The notes beneath the pieces were generated by a model. It was not told the origin of the DNA and made no database searches. It was given only the letters and a program-made list of their open reading frames with translations. The translations under genes and the position numbers were made by a program. A stretch of DNA of 64,000 nt from Streptomyces sp. HSG2 (GTDB lineage Bacteria > Actinomycetota > Actinomycetes > Streptomycetales > Streptomycetaceae), in NCBI RefSeq assembly GCF_016598575.1, contig NZ_CP066801.1:310001-374000 (forward strand), given 5' to 3'. This document shows positions 1 to 11,722 of this stretch, one piece after another (the first letter of the stretch is position 1; the number at the start of each line of letters is the position of its first letter).

Positions 1-308
1 CCGGCCCGCACGCCTGCCCCTCCAAGGAACCCGCACGGCACATCTGTGTCACCGCGATCGAGAACCTGCTCAACGAGCTGCCCGATATCGAACTCGCGGT
101 TCCCGAAGACAGCCTGACGTGGCGTCCGGGGCCCTTCAACCGGGCCCTGTCCATGCTGCCGGCCAGGTTCACACCGTTGCAGCCCTCGCGCGGGCAGCGA
201 CAGGAACAGGACACCGCCGGGGCACAGCGGAGCCGGAGCGCGGAGACGCCGACGGCTGCGGGCCGCGGGGGGATGTGGAGCTCGTTCCTCAACTGGCTGA
301 CCCGCTGA
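1..308 (+). CDS. Cytochrome P450, C-terminal fragment (5' end outside window)
   Basis: The reading frame from base 3 to the stop at 306-308 opens with GPHACP, the heme-thiolate loop in which Cys is the axial iron ligand. It is followed by the usual P450 L-helix and a short beta region ending in PARFTP. P450s are heme monooxygenases that need ferredoxin or another electron donor. An extra tail of about 45 residues follows, low-complexity (Gln, Arg, Ser, Ala) and ending in GMWSSFLNWLTR, which looks like a short amphipathic aromatic helix. The gene lies directly upstream of a DMATS prenyltransferase in the same direction, so it probably oxidises a prenylated indole or a related product. The substrate is inferred from context only. 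An inverted repeat (318-325 with 359-366) follows the stop. Confidence 0.85.
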   Translation, partial: GPHACPSKEPARHICVTAIENLLNELPDIELAVPEDSLTWRPGPFNRALSMLPARFTPLQPSRGQRQEQDTAGAQRSRSAETPTAAGRGGMWSSFLNWLTR

Positions 309-504
309 GATCCACGACACCCTCCCGACTGGACCGCCTCCACACGGCGGTGGGCCGCGGAGGGTGATCGGCACAGCGGATTTCGAGTTGCTACCCGACA
401 CGAGGAGGTGTCGTGGACCACATATCCACGAACGCTGCCATCCGGGCGCGGAGTTCATCGGCGTCCGATCCTTCACGCCGTCGTCCCTCGCCCGGCGCCG
501 CCCG

Positions 505-1626
505 ATGAACGGGGCGGCCCGCCGAGCGGGGGCCGAAGCCGTGACTCTCGGCGATCACACCGGTGGTCAGTTGCGACGGTTGTGCGAGGTGGCCGGGCTC
601 TCCGCCGACGACGCCGGGAGCTACGCCCGGCTCCTTGTCGACGTCCTGGGTCCCGTCGCGGATCGGCCGCTGACCATGCCGCCGCCGAACCGGACGTTCC
701 TCTCCGACGACCACACGCCGGTCGAGTTCTCCCTGTCGTTCCGGCCTGACGCCGATCCGACCGTGCGCGTCCTGGTCGAACCCGGATGCGGTGCGGACCA
801 CCTGCTCGAAGCGGGTCGGGTCGGTCTCGCCCAGGTACAGGCGATGGCGAGACGCTGGGGATTCTCGACGGCGCCACTGGACGAGGTCGGCGACCTCTTC
901 CTGCCGGACACGCCACAGGGTGCGTTGGCCCTCTGGTGCGCACTGGAGTTGCCACCCGGCGGTGTGCCGCGGGTCAAGGTCTACCTCGACCCGGCCGCCT
1001 CGGGGGCTGAGCACTCCGGCGCCACTCTGCGCGAGGCGCTCCGCAGGCTCGGACACCTGCGGGCGTTCGAGAGCCTCCCCGAGGCGGACGGCTACCCGTT
1101 CTTCGCCCTCGACTTGGGAGAGTGGAGCGAACCGCGGGCGAAGGTCTACCTGCGTCACGAGGGCCTGACGGCAGGTCGCTTGGGCCCGTTGGTGCGGTGT
1201 GCCGGGGGGGGTGAGGAGCGGGCGATGGTGGAGTTCTTCCGCGCGGCCTCGGGTATCGAGGAGCCCGACGCCGGTCTCACCGGACGGCCCGGCCTGTCCT
1301 GCCACGCCTTCACCGACGCGGGCTCGGCGGGGCCGAGCGGATTCACGCTCCACGTCCCGGTGCGGGACTACGCCCCGCACGACTCCGAGGCGCTGGCGCG
1401 GGCGGAAGGCGTCCTTCGCGACCAGGGGATCGACGGCGACCCGCTCGCCCGGGCCCTGGGTGCCCTGACCCCTCGGCGGCCGGAGGACGGGGTGGGGCTG
1501 ATCGCCTATCTCGCGCTGGCCCACCAGCGGGGCCGGACACCTCGGGTGACCGCCTACGTGTCCTCGGAGGCGTACGCGGTGACGCCCCCGACCGAGAGAG
1601 CATCGCTCGCCGCAGCTGCGGGCTGA
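505..1626 (+). CDS. DMATS-type aromatic (indole/tryptophan) prenyltransferase
   Basis: About 373 aa, the usual size for bacterial ABBA-fold DMATS enzymes, which transfer a dimethylallyl group from DMAPP to tryptophan or other indoles without the DDxxD motif. The alternating beta-strand signatures with diphosphate-binding Lys/Tyr residues are visible: RVKVYL, AKVYLRH, FTLHVPVRDY and RVTAYVSSEAY. The frame is open from GTG 364, but that start lies in the arm of an inverted repeat and the extra 47 residues look non-conserved; ATG 505 is preferred, and GTG 541 is also possible. A convergent flavin monooxygenase and an upstream P450 are its neighbours. The same combination is described for actinomycete dimethylallyl-tryptophan pathways (SCO7467/SCO7468 type). 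The ring position prenylated cannot be read from sequence. Confidence 0.9.
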   Translation: MNGAARRAGAEAVTLGDHTGGQLRRLCEVAGLSADDAGSYARLLVDVLGPVADRPLTMPPPNRTFLSDDHTPVEFSLSFRPDADPTVRVLVEPGCGADHLLEAGRVGLAQVQAMARRWGFSTAPLDEVGDLFLPDTPQGALALWCALELPPGGVPRVKVYLDPAASGAEHSGATLREALRRLGHLRAFESLPEADGYPFFALDLGEWSEPRAKVYLRHEGLTAGRLGPLVRCAGGGEERAMVEFFRAASGIEEPDAGLTGRPGLSCHAFTDAGSAGPSGFTLHVPVRDYAPHDSEALARAEGVLRDQGIDGDPLARALGALTPRRPEDGVGLIAYLALAHQRGRTPRVTAYVSSEAYAVTPPTERASLAAAAG

Positions 1627-1641
1627 ACGAGAGGGCCACAC

Positions 1642-1679
1642 CCGAGGGGCTCCCGGCGAACGCGCCGGGAGCCCCTCGG
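1642..1679. terminator. Bidirectional terminator between prenyltransferase and monooxygenase
   Basis: A perfect 17-bp inverted repeat (1642-1658 with 1663-1679) with the loop AACG sits between the two convergent stops and should serve both genes. There is no U tract, as is common in high-GC actinomycetes. Confidence 0.85.
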
Positions 1680-1681
1680 CG

Positions 1682-2980
1682 TCAGACGACCGGCACCTCG
1701 TCCAACTCGGCCAGGTAGGGGCGCACGTCGACCTGGATGGAGGAGTTCGGCGACCGACCGTACCGCTCGGTCACGCCCGCCAGGTAGGCCGCGATCTCCT
1801 CCCGCATCTCCGCTTCCTCGGGCAGTTCGGCCTCGCCCGACACGACACCGGCCAGCCAACGCGCCTGGGCCTCGACCAGACGGGTGATGGCACCGACCGG
1901 CCTGACCAGGCCGGCGAAGAAGAGCCCGGGGTGCCCGGGGGAAACGACTCGCCGGTACAGCTCCACCCGGCCGTCCTCGCCCAGGGGACGGGCGTCGGGC
2001 AGGAAGGGGAAGGAAAGACGGAAGCCGGTGCAGTAGACGACCGCGTCGGCCTCGACGGCGCTCCCGTCGGTGAACACCACGCGGTCGCCGTCGAAGGAGG
2101 CGATGCCGGGGCGGGGGGTGACAGCGCCGTGCCTGACGCGACTGAGAATCTCGTCCGAGATGGTCACGGCGGAGGAGAAGATCGGGTGATCCGGCTCCGG
2201 CAGGCCGTAGTCCGCGAGCCGGCCGCGCGCGACGAGCAGCGCCTGTTCGACGAACTCGCGCTGCTCCGCGATGGACATCGTCGCCCACCAAGGCGCGTCG
2301 GCGATCTCGTCGAGGGACATCCCGAACAGTTGCTTGGGGACGATGTGCAGGCCCCGGCGGACCGAGAGGACCGTGCGCTCCGCATGCCTGGAGAGGTCGG
2401 CGGCGATGTCGACGGCCGAAGCGCCGAGCCCGACCACGACCACGCGCCGGCCGGCGAACTCCGCCCCGTCGTGGTAGTCGAGCGAGTGCAGGATCCTCCC
2501 GGTGAAGCCGTCGGCCCCCGGGGGCAACGGGTCGGGAAGCGCGGGCTCGGAGTGGTGGCCCGCCGCCACGATCACGAACTCGAACCGGCGCGACCGTTCG
2601 TCGCCGTCGGGGCCGCGGCTGACGACCGTCCACACGCCATCGGGCTCCCGCCGTACCGAGACGACCTCGGTACCCAATTCGACTCGGTCGGCTACCCCCG
2701 CCCATCGGGCGAAGGAGCCCAGGTACGCGGCGAACTGATCGTGTCTCGGGTAGAGCGGGTAGTCCTCCGGCATCGGGTAGCCGCTGTAACCGGTCAGCTG
2801 GCGGGCGGTGTTCAGGTGGAGCGTGCGGTAGCCCGGCCCTCTCTCGCCGGCCGCGGGTTGTCGCCAGATGCCTCCCACATCGGGGGCCTTCTCCAGACAC
2901 AGGTAGTCGATTCCGCGCTCTCCGAGCGCACGGCCCACGGCCAGCCCCGACAACCCCGCACCGATCACACACACACGCAC
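1682..2980 (-). CDS. Flavin-containing monooxygenase (FMO / N-oxygenase type)
   Basis: 432 aa from GTG 2980, chosen because GGAG lies 5 nt upstream and the protein then begins directly with the FAD Rossmann fold (GAGLSG at residues 7-12). A second GxGxxx fold for NADPH is [10 protein letters not shown]. The class B FMO fingerprint FxGxxxHxxxY is present as [11 protein letters not shown], and an ATG-like motif is YCTGF. FMOs insert oxygen at a soft nucleophile such as an amine N. Beside a DMATS gene, the closest described analogue (SCO7468 type) oxidises the prenylated tryptophan amine towards an indole-acetonitrile or oxime-type product; that role is inferred here. GTG 2998 would add six residues without a better ribosome site. 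Confidence 0.88.
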   Translation of the reverse strand: MRVCVIGAGLSGLAVGRALGERGIDYLCLEKAPDVGGIWRQPAAGERGPGYRTLHLNTARQLTGYSGYPMPEDYPLYPRHDQFAAYLGSFARWAGVADRVELGTEVVSVRREPDGVWTVVSRGPDGDERSRRFEFVIVAAGHHSEPALPDPLPPGADGFTGRILHSLDYHDGAEFAGRRVVVVGLGASAVDIAADLSRHAERTVLSVRRGLHIVPKQLFGMSLDEIADAPWWATMSIAEQREFVEQALLVARGRLADYGLPEPDHPIFSSAVTISDEILSRVRHGAVTPRPGIASFDGDRVVFTDGSAVEADAVVYCTGFRLSFPFLPDARPLGEDGRVELYRRVVSPGHPGLFFAGLVRPVGAITRLVEAQARWLAGVVSGEAELPEEAEMREEIAAYLAGVTERYGRSPNSSIQVDVRPYLAELDEVPVV

Positions 2981-3118
2981 AGCTTCTCCCGGGCACACAC
3001 GCGATCATCCCCCGTCAGGCAGGTCCCTGCCCATCGGCACACCCTCGCACACCAGTTCCGGCATCGTACCGATGTCTCACACCTCACCGGCGCGCCGCCC
3101 GGGCGAAGAGCCGCGGCC

Positions 3119-3159
3119 CCGCCTGCCTCCGTCGTCGGAGCCGGGTCCGCGGCAGGCGG
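3119..3159 (-). terminator. Possible terminator of pyruvate carboxylase gene
   Basis: A 9-bp inverted repeat (3119-3127 with 3151-3159) encloses a small inner hairpin (3128-3139) just downstream of the pyc stop. Confidence 0.45.
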
Positions 3160-3161
3160 TG

Positions 3162-6100
3162 TCAGCCGATCTCGACCAAGAGGTCGCCCCCCTCCACCTG
3201 TTGCACCCGATGAACGGCCACGCGCCGCACGGTGCCGGAGACCGGAGCGGTGATGGCCGCCTCCATCTTCATCGCCTCGATCGTGGCCACCGGGACCCCC
3301 GCCTCGACCGTGTCCCCCTCGGTCGCCGTCACCGTCACCACACCGGCGAAGGGCGCCGCCACATGACCGGGGTCGGCCCGGTCCGCCTTCTCGGCGACCG
3401 GCACGTCCGAGGCAACGGAGCGGTCCCGAACCTGGATCGGCCGCAACTGGCCGTTCAACGAGGCCATCACCGTCCGAACCCCCCTCTCGTCGGCCTCTCC
3501 GACGGCCTGAAGCTCGATCAGCAGCCTTACGCCCGCCTCCAGGTCGACGGCGTACTCGACGCCCGGCCGCAGCCCGTAGAAGAAGTCCTTGCTGTCCAAC
3601 ACGCTGGTGTCTCCGAAAGCCTGCCGGTGGCCCTCGAACTCGCGGGTGGGGCCCGGGAAGAGCAGTCGGTTCAGGGTGAGTCTCCGCTCCTTGGCGAGCC
3701 CCGCGCGCTCCTCCGCCGTCAGATCGGGCACGGGGGCGGGCTCCGCCCGACCACGCAGCGCCCGGTCCCGCAGTGGCTCGGGCCAGCCACCCGGCGGCGT
3801 GCCCAACTCGCCCCGCAGGAAGCCGATGACCGAGTCGGGGATGTCGTACCGTTCCGGCGCGGCCTCGAAGTCCTCCGGGGAGACACCCGCGCCCACAAGG
3901 TGGAGGGCGAGATCACCGACCACCTTGGAGGACGGCGTGACCTTCACCGGACGACCGAGCATCCTGTCCGCCGCCGCGTACATGGCCTCGATGTCCTCGA
4001 AACGGTCGCCGAGGCCGAGGGCCACCGCCTGGGTTCGCAGGTTGGACAGCTGACCCCCCGGGATCTCGTGGTGGTAGACCCGGCCCGTCGGCGAGGCCAG
4101 GCCCGCCTCGAACGGCGCGTACACCTTGCGCACGGCCTCCCAGTACGGTTCCAGATCGCCGACCGCCTTCAACGACAGACCGGTGGAACGCTCGGAGTGG
4201 TCGGTGGCGGCGACGATCGCCGAGAGGGACGGCTGCGAGGTGGTTCCCGCCATGGAGGCCACCGCGCCGTCCACCGCGTCGACGCCCGCCCGGGCCGCCG
4301 CCAGGTAGGTGGCGAGTTGCCCGCCCGCGGTGTCGTGGGTGTGCAGGTGCACCGGAAGGTCGAACTCGCGGCGCAACGCGGAGATCAGGGTCTCCGCGGC
4401 GGGGGCGCGGAGCAGTCCCGCCATGTCCTTGACCGCGAGGACGTGAGCGCCCGCCTCGACGATTCGCTCCGCCAGACGAAGGTAGTAGTCCAGGGTGTAG
4501 AGCCGCTCGGAAGGGTCGGACAGGTCGGAGGTGTAGCAGAGGGCCACCTCCGCGACGGCCGACCCGGTCTCCCGGACCGCGTCGATGGCCGGGCGCATCC
4601 GGTCGACGTCGTTCAGGGCGTCGAAGACACGGAAGACGTCGATTCCGGTGGCCGCGGCCTCCTGGACGAAGGCGTCGGTGACCTCCGTCGGGTAGGGGGT
4701 GTACCCCACCGTGTTCCGGCCGCGCAGCAACATCTGGAGACAGATGTTGGGCACGGCCTCACGCAGCGCGGCGAGGCGCTCCCAGGGGTCCTCGGCGAGG
4801 AAGCGCAACGCGACGTCGTAGGTGGCGCCGCCCCAGCATTCGAGCGAGAGCAGCCCGGGCAGCGTGTGGGCGACGACCGGGGCCACGGCGAGCATGTCCT
4901 TGGTGCGCACCCGGGTCGCGAGGAGAGACTGGTGCGCGTCGCGAAAGGTGGTGTCGGTGACGGCGAGGTCCGGCGACTCGCGCAGCCACCGGGCGAATCC
5001 CTCGGGTCCGAGTTCGGCGAGCCGCCGGCGCGATCCCACCGGCGGCTCGCCGTCCGGCACGGTGGGCATCTTCTCGGTCGGGTCGACCGACCGAGGGCGT
5101 TCCCCGTGGGGTCGGTTGACCGTGACGTCCGCGAGATAGGTGAGCAGCTTCGTTCCGCGGTCGGCCGAATGACGGGCCGTCAACAGCTCGGGGCGTTGCT
5201 CGATGAACGCCGTGGTGACCCGTCCGGCCCGGAAGTCCGGATCGTCGAGGACCGCTTGAAGGAAGGGGATGTTGGTCGCCACCCCGCGGATGCGGAACTC
5301 CGCCACCGCCCGTCGGGCGCGCCCCACTGCGGTGTCGAAGTCCCTTCCCCGACAAGTCAGTTTGACGAGCATCGAGTCGAAGTGCGCCCCGATCTCGGAT
5401 CCGGCGTGTGTGGTCCCCCCGTCCAGCCGGATGCCGGAACCGCCGGGCGAGCGGTAGGCGCTGATCAGCCCGGTGTCCGGGCGGAAGCCGTTGGCGGGGT
5501 CCTCGGTGGTGATGCGGCACTGCAGCGCCGCGCCTCGCAGGGTGATGCGGTCCTGGGCCAGACCGAGATCGGCGAGGGTCTCCCCGGCGGCGACGCGCAG
5601 TTGCGCCTGGACCAGATCGACGTCGGTGACCTCCTCCGTCACCGTGTGTTCGACCTGGATGCGGGGGTTCATCTCGATGAAGACGTGGTTTCCCTCGCGA
5701 TCGACGAGGAACTCCACGGTGCCGGCGTTGCGGTAGCCGATGTGGCGGGCGAACCTCACCGCGTCGGCGCAGATGCGGTCCCGCAGCGCCGGGTCGAGTC
5801 CGGGCGCGGGCGCCAGTTCGATGACCTTCTGGTGCCTGCGCTGCACCGAGCAGTCCCGCTCGAAGAGGTGGATTACCTCCCCCTCTCCGTCCGCGAGGAT
5901 CTGCACCTCGATGTGCCGGGGCTCGACGACGGCCTTCTCCAGGAACACGGTGGCGTCCCCGAAGGCCGAGGCGGCCTCCCGGGAGGCCGCCTCCACGGCC
6001 TCCCGCAGTCGGGCGGGCTCCTCCACCCGGCGCATGCCGCGCCCGCCGCCGCCGGCGACGGCCTTCACGAACACGGGGTAGCCGATCTCTTCGGCGGCCC

Positions 6101-6536
6101 GCGCGAGTTCGTCGGGGTCGGTGGAGGGCGCCGAGGATCCGAGGACCGGGACACCGGCGTCCCGTGCCGCCGCGACGGCTCGGGCCTTGTTCCCGGTCAG
6201 CTCCAAGGTGTCGGCGTCGGGGCCCACGAAGGTGAGACCCGCCTCGGCGCAGGCGCGCGCCAGGTCGGGGTTCTCGGACAGGAAGCCGTACCCCGGGTAC
6301 ACCGCGTCCGCTCCGGCCCGCAGGGCCGCCCCGACGATCTCCTCGACGGAGAGGTAGGCCCGCACGGGGTGCCCAGGGCTACCGATCTCGTACGCCTCGT
6401 CGGCCTTCATCCGATGCAGTGAGTTGCGGTCCTCGTGGGGAAAGACCGCGACGGTTCGGGCGCCCAGCTCGTACCCGGCCCGGAACGCGCGAATCGCGAT
6501 CTCCCCGCGATTGGCTACCAACACCTTGCGGAACAT
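3162..6536 (-). CDS. pyc: Pyruvate carboxylase
   Basis: 1124 aa, the full length of single-chain bacterial pyruvate carboxylases. It carboxylates pyruvate to oxaloacetate with ATP and bicarbonate (anaplerosis, cytoplasm). The biotin carboxylase domain comes first (VANRGEIAIR at the start, glycine-rich AVAGGGGRGM, FIEMNPRIQVEHTVTE). The carboxyltransferase domain follows (DTTFRDAHQSL, VKDMAGLL, HTHDT). The C-terminal biotinyl domain carries EAMKME, whose Lys is biotinylated. ATG 6536 has AAGGGA about 8 nt upstream and begins the conserved MFRKVLVANRG. It is transcribed alone, divergent from the lipoprotein gene. Nothing is missing. Confidence 0.98.
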   Translation of the reverse strand: MFRKVLVANRGEIAIRAFRAGYELGARTVAVFPHEDRNSLHRMKADEAYEIGSPGHPVRAYLSVEEIVGAALRAGADAVYPGYGFLSENPDLARACAEAGLTFVGPDADTLELTGNKARAVAAARDAGVPVLGSSAPSTDPDELARAAEEIGYPVFVKAVAGGGGRGMRRVEEPARLREAVEAASREAASAFGDATVFLEKAVVEPRHIEVQILADGEGEVIHLFERDCSVQRRHQKVIELAPAPGLDPALRDRICADAVRFARHIGYRNAGTVEFLVDREGNHVFIEMNPRIQVEHTVTEEVTDVDLVQAQLRVAAGETLADLGLAQDRITLRGAALQCRITTEDPANGFRPDTGLISAYRSPGGSGIRLDGGTTHAGSEIGAHFDSMLVKLTCRGRDFDTAVGRARRAVAEFRIRGVATNIPFLQAVLDDPDFRAGRVTTAFIEQRPELLTARHSADRGTKLLTYLADVTVNRPHGERPRSVDPTEKMPTVPDGEPPVGSRRRLAELGPEGFARWLRESPDLAVTDTTFRDAHQSLLATRVRTKDMLAVAPVVAHTLPGLLSLECWGGATYDVALRFLAEDPWERLAALREAVPNICLQMLLRGRNTVGYTPYPTEVTDAFVQEAAATGIDVFRVFDALNDVDRMRPAIDAVRETGSAVAEVALCYTSDLSDPSERLYTLDYYLRLAERIVEAGAHVLAVKDMAGLLRAPAAETLISALRREFDLPVHLHTHDTAGGQLATYLAAARAGVDAVDGAVASMAGTTSQPSLSAIVAATDHSERSTGLSLKAVGDLEPYWEAVRKVYAPFEAGLASPTGRVYHHEIPGGQLSNLRTQAVALGLGDRFEDIEAMYAAADRMLGRPVKVTPSSKVVGDLALHLVGAGVSPEDFEAAPERYDIPDSVIGFLRGELGTPPGGWPEPLRDRALRGRAEPAPVPDLTAEERAGLAKERRLTLNRLLFPGPTREFEGHRQAFGDTSVLDSKDFFYGLRPGVEYAVDLEAGVRLLIELQAVGEADERGVRTVMASLNGQLRPIQVRDRSVASDVPVAEKADRADPGHVAAPFAGVVTVTATEGDTVEAGVPVATIEAMKMEAAITAPVSGTVRRVAVHRVQQVEGGDLLVEIG

Positions 6537-6741
6537 CGGTTGATCCCTTCGGCCTGCGGCTGACGGAAGCACCATCGTGTCGGTGCCGCCGCGACTCCGC
6601 CATGTGAGTCGGGCCACTCTTCGCGTACCGGTACGCGACCGCGTCGCCTCTGCCGTCCGGGGGACACGGGCGGCGCTTCCGAGAGTCGCGGAGTCCGGCA
6701 CGGAAGCCATGGGGTATCGGCGGGACGAGACGGAGGTACCG

Positions 6742-7503
6742 ATGGCCGTCGGCAAATCGCTTGGCCCGATGCTCGGCGCACTCCTGTGCGTCGGGGTGTC
6801 GGCGGTGGGATGCGCCCCGGCTCCCGGTGCCGGCACGGACTCGACCACGACGGGGAGGGTCCTCGGGGCTCCCGGCCCCCCGGGCCCCGGGACGCGCGCG
6901 CCGTCCGGCACCGGGGCACTGCCCGGGGTGGGGCCGTTCACCCGTTCCCGACTGCCCGCGGACACCCGACAGGTGTTCGTGGTGGCGGGGGCGACGGTCG
7001 ACTCCTCGCGCTCGCACGGCGTGCTCTACGAACGCGACGACCGGTCGCGCTGGCGCGCGCGAGGCGGTCCGTGGCCCGTCCACAACGGTCTGCGCGGGTG
7101 GACTCACCGACACCATGCGGGTGACCTGCGCAGCCCGATCGGCGTCTTCGGGCTGCGCGACGCCGGCGGCAGACTGCCGAATCCCGGTGGACGCCTCCCC
7201 TACGACCAGGACCCCGCCTTCACCATCTCCGGCACCGGGCATCTCGGCGAACCCCTCGCCGGCTCCTTCGACCACGTGGTGGCCATCGACTACAACCGTG
7301 TGCCGGGACGCTCGCCGCTGGACGGGGCGCGCCCGATGGGCACGGACCGGGGCGGGGGAATCTGGATCCACGTCGATCACGAAGGCCCCACCAGTGGCTG
7401 CCTGTCGTTGCGTCCGCGGGACATGCGGGAGCTGTTGCGGGCGCTGGACCCGGTCGCGCGCCCGGTCGTCCTGATGGGACCCGGCACGGAGCTCGCCCGG
7501 TAG
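6742..7503 (+). CDS. L,D-transpeptidase-like lipoprotein
   Basis: 253 aa from ATG 6742, which has GGAGG 7 nt upstream. The N-terminus is a lipoprotein signal (hydrophobic MLGALLCVGVSAVGC, lipobox Cys about residue 24). A Pro/Gly/Thr-rich linker of about 60 residues follows, then a YkuD-like catalytic domain with HVDHEGPTSGCLSL, where the Cys is the expected nucleophile and the His is upstream. Such enzymes cross-link or modify peptidoglycan outside the membrane. The motif differs from the strict HGxx/SHGC form, so it belongs to a divergent actinobacterial branch. A GGGTAT at 6712-6717 resembles a SigB -10, but its partner GAGT is 17 nt away, outside the accepted spacing. Confidence 0.82.
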   Translation: MAVGKSLGPMLGALLCVGVSAVGCAPAPGAGTDSTTTGRVLGAPGPPGPGTRAPSGTGALPGVGPFTRSRLPADTRQVFVVAGATVDSSRSHGVLYERDDRSRWRARGGPWPVHNGLRGWTHRHHAGDLRSPIGVFGLRDAGGRLPNPGGRLPYDQDPAFTISGTGHLGEPLAGSFDHVVAIDYNRVPGRSPLDGARPMGTDRGGGIWIHVDHEGPTSGCLSLRPRDMRELLRALDPVARPVVLMGPGTELAR

Positions 7504-7543
7504 CGGGGCGCGACATGGCGGTCCGGGCACGCGCCCGGCGCGG

Positions 7544-8428
7544 TCACCCGCCCGTCGGGCGGACGATCGCCACCGGGCAGTGCGCGTGGCGCAACAGGGC
7601 CTGGCCGACCGACCCGAGCACGAGCCCGGCGAGCCCGCCGCGACCTCGCGTCCCCACCACGACGAGACCCGCCGCCGCGCTCTCCTCGACGAGCGTCGTC
7701 CGGACCCGCCCGCGCAGCAGCCGGCTGCGGGGTGCCACGTCCGGATGGCGCCTGGCGGGCGCCGCGAGCGCACGCTCCAGGACCCGCTCCTCCTCGTCGC
7801 GGAGTCGAGCCTCGTCGTAGGTCACGAACGGGGGGTCCGCCGGCCCGTCGTAGACGCGCGAGGTGCGGGTGTTCCACACATGCGCGGCGACCAGGTCGGC
7901 GCCGCGCAGGGAGGCCTCGTCGAAGGCGAACTCGACGGCGGCTCGTCCCTCCGGGGAGCCGTCCACGGCCAGGAGCACCGTCCCGTCCGGTTCTCCCTCC
8001 TCTCCCTCGTCGCGCACCACGAGGAGCGGGCCGCTTCCGCGGGTGGCCAGTCGGAGGGTCGTCGAGCCGAGCAGCAGACCCGCGACGGCGTTGCGACCGC
8101 GGGTGCCGGTGACGGTGAGGGCCGCCTCTCGGGACTCGCTCTCCAGCACGGCCCGGGCCTCTCCGGCCACGGTCTCGCCTACGGTCGCCACGCCGGGCGC
8201 GGCGACCCGGGCACGCCGTTCGGCCGCCGCGAGGCTCGCGTCGGGCGCCCGGCGCGGCGCGTCGGAGGGCGGGCGCCGGAGTCGGGGACGGGCGGCCGAG
8301 CCAGGCTCACCGACCGCGTGGACGAGCCGCAGGGCCGTGCCACGCAGCCGGGCCTCGCGCGCGCCCACCTCCGTGGCGGCCAGGCTGGAGAGCGAGCCGT
8401 CCACGCCGACGACCACCGGCTCCGTCAC
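7544..8428 (-). CDS. Universal stress protein, two tandem UspA domains
   Basis: 294 aa from GTG 8428, with GGAGG 8 nt upstream. Two UspA domains are present, each beginning with a strand such as VVVGVDGS or VLLAVDGSPEGR. Each contains the ATP-binding G2xG9xG(S/T) signature: GTRGRNAVAGLLLGST in domain 1 and GTRGRGGLAGLVLGSV in domain 2. UspA proteins are cytoplasmic stress-survival proteins whose molecular role is unclear. In this genus they are often under stress sigma or redox control. A second two-domain paralogue lies at 47251-48123. It is convergent with the L,D-transpeptidase gene and 115 nt upstream of the katG end on the same strand. Confidence 0.93.
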   Translation of the reverse strand: MTEPVVVGVDGSLSSLAATEVGAREARLRGTALRLVHAVGEPGSAARPRLRRPPSDAPRRAPDASLAAAERRARVAAPGVATVGETVAGEARAVLESESREAALTVTGTRGRNAVAGLLLGSTTLRLATRGSGPLLVVRDEGEEGEPDGTVLLAVDGSPEGRAAVEFAFDEASLRGADLVAAHVWNTRTSRVYDGPADPPFVTYDEARLRDEEERVLERALAAPARRHPDVAPRSRLLRGRVRTTLVEESAAAGLVVVGTRGRGGLAGLVLGSVGQALLRHAHCPVAIVRPTGG

Positions 8429-8590
8429 GACGACACCTCCGGATCGCGCGGGGCCGAGCGACGATCCCGGTGGGCGGCGCGCCCCGCCGCCCCTCCAGGG
8501 TCCCTCTTCCGGGCCAGGGTCGCACGGCCGCCACCCTCCCGCCGGTGGACAGACCCCGTCGGGACCGGGCCGAGCGACGTGGTCGACCGG

Positions 8591-10876
<2,286 letters not shown>

Positions 10877-11086
10877 TCAGGTGCCGCGATCGGTGGAACA
10901 GACGGGGCGGGGGGAAGGGCCGGCGCGGCGGATCCGTGACCCCGCTTCCCCGGGATCGTCCTCGGCCCGGTCGGATGGCCTCACTGCCCTCATGACAGCG
11001 AACCTAGTGTGTGGAACCGGTCGACTCAAGGAAACCGGCGCCCCACCGGGATGTCCCCGCGGCGCGGCCACCGATCGCGCCGGCCG

Positions 11087-11422
11087 TCAGGCCTCGAAGA
11101 CGGCGACCCGGTCGAGACCGGCCTGGCGCAGTGTCCGGTGGACGCCGCGGTCGGCGCCCCTCACGACCAGGGCGACGGGGCGAGGGGTCGTGGTGACGGC
11201 GCGCAGTACGGCGTAGGCGCAGGCGAGGTCGAGGCGGTCGACGCGGGCGGTGTCCAGGACCCATGAGGGGGAGCAGGCCAGTCGCGGGTCGAGCAGGAGT
11301 TCCTCCAGCTCGCGCAGGACGGAGGGACCACTCAGGTCGCCCGCCAGCATGAGGACGGCGCGCTCCCCGCCCGCCTCGGCGATCCAGGCCGTGCCGGCAC
11401 CCGCGGGCATGTCCTGAGTCAT
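11087..11422 (-). CDS. Small STAS-like (anti-sigma factor antagonist family) protein
   Basis: 111 aa from ATG 11422, with GAGGAG 6 nt upstream. The pattern is that of a STAS fold: strand with AVLMLAGDLSGPSVL, then VLDTARVDRLDLACAYAVLRAV and a final strand PVALVVRG. STAS proteins of this type bind anti-sigma kinases and are switched by Ser phosphorylation. The canonical DxSG phospho-site is not obvious here (DTARVDRLD at that place), so it may be a divergent or non-phosphorylated member. Divergent from a Methyltransf_19 gene across 300 nt. Confidence 0.65.
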   Translation of the reverse strand: MTQDMPAGAGTAWIAEAGGERAVLMLAGDLSGPSVLRELEELLLDPRLACSPSWVLDTARVDRLDLACAYAVLRAVTTTPRPVALVVRGADRGVHRTLRQAGLDRVAVFEA

Positions 11423-11722
11423 CGTGGTCTCCTCGGTGCGCGCCGGGCGACGCGATACGCGCGGCCCGAGCCCCATTGTGGCCGTGCCCGGCGCCGAAGG
11501 CACGGCGAGGACGGCCGAGTGCCATGGGCGCGGCACTCGAGAGGCGACGGCTCCGGAGAGGTACGAAGTCGCGCCGCCGCCGGTCCGGCACCTCTCCAGG
11601 GGGCGTGGCGTGCCGCTCCGACGGGAGCCGCGGAGCCCGGAGTCGGGGGGAGGCGTGTGTGCCCCGGGCTGGTCAACTACCGTTCTCCGCAGAGGATCAC
11701 GCCCGGTAGTGGAGGACGACGC
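11423..11722. other. Divergent intergenic region, STAS / methyltransferase
   Basis: 300 nt between two divergent genes. It should hold both promoters. No convincing -10/-35 pair or operator was recognised; the methyltransferase ribosome site GGAGG is at 11711-11715. Confidence 0.5.

Noticed and set aside
364..504. Upstream extension of the prenyltransferase from GTG 364
   Set aside because: The start lies within an inverted repeat, the extra residues do not look conserved, and the length from ATG 505 fits the family.
3072..6422. Long rightward open frame opposite pyruvate carboxylase
   Set aside because: Antisense to a certain gene; high GC keeps this frame open. The translation is low-complexity Arg/Gly/Val without domains.
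6691..6717. SigB-type promoter for the L,D-transpeptidase gene
   Set aside because: GGGTAT is present but the nearest GNNT is 17 nt away, outside the 14-16 range.
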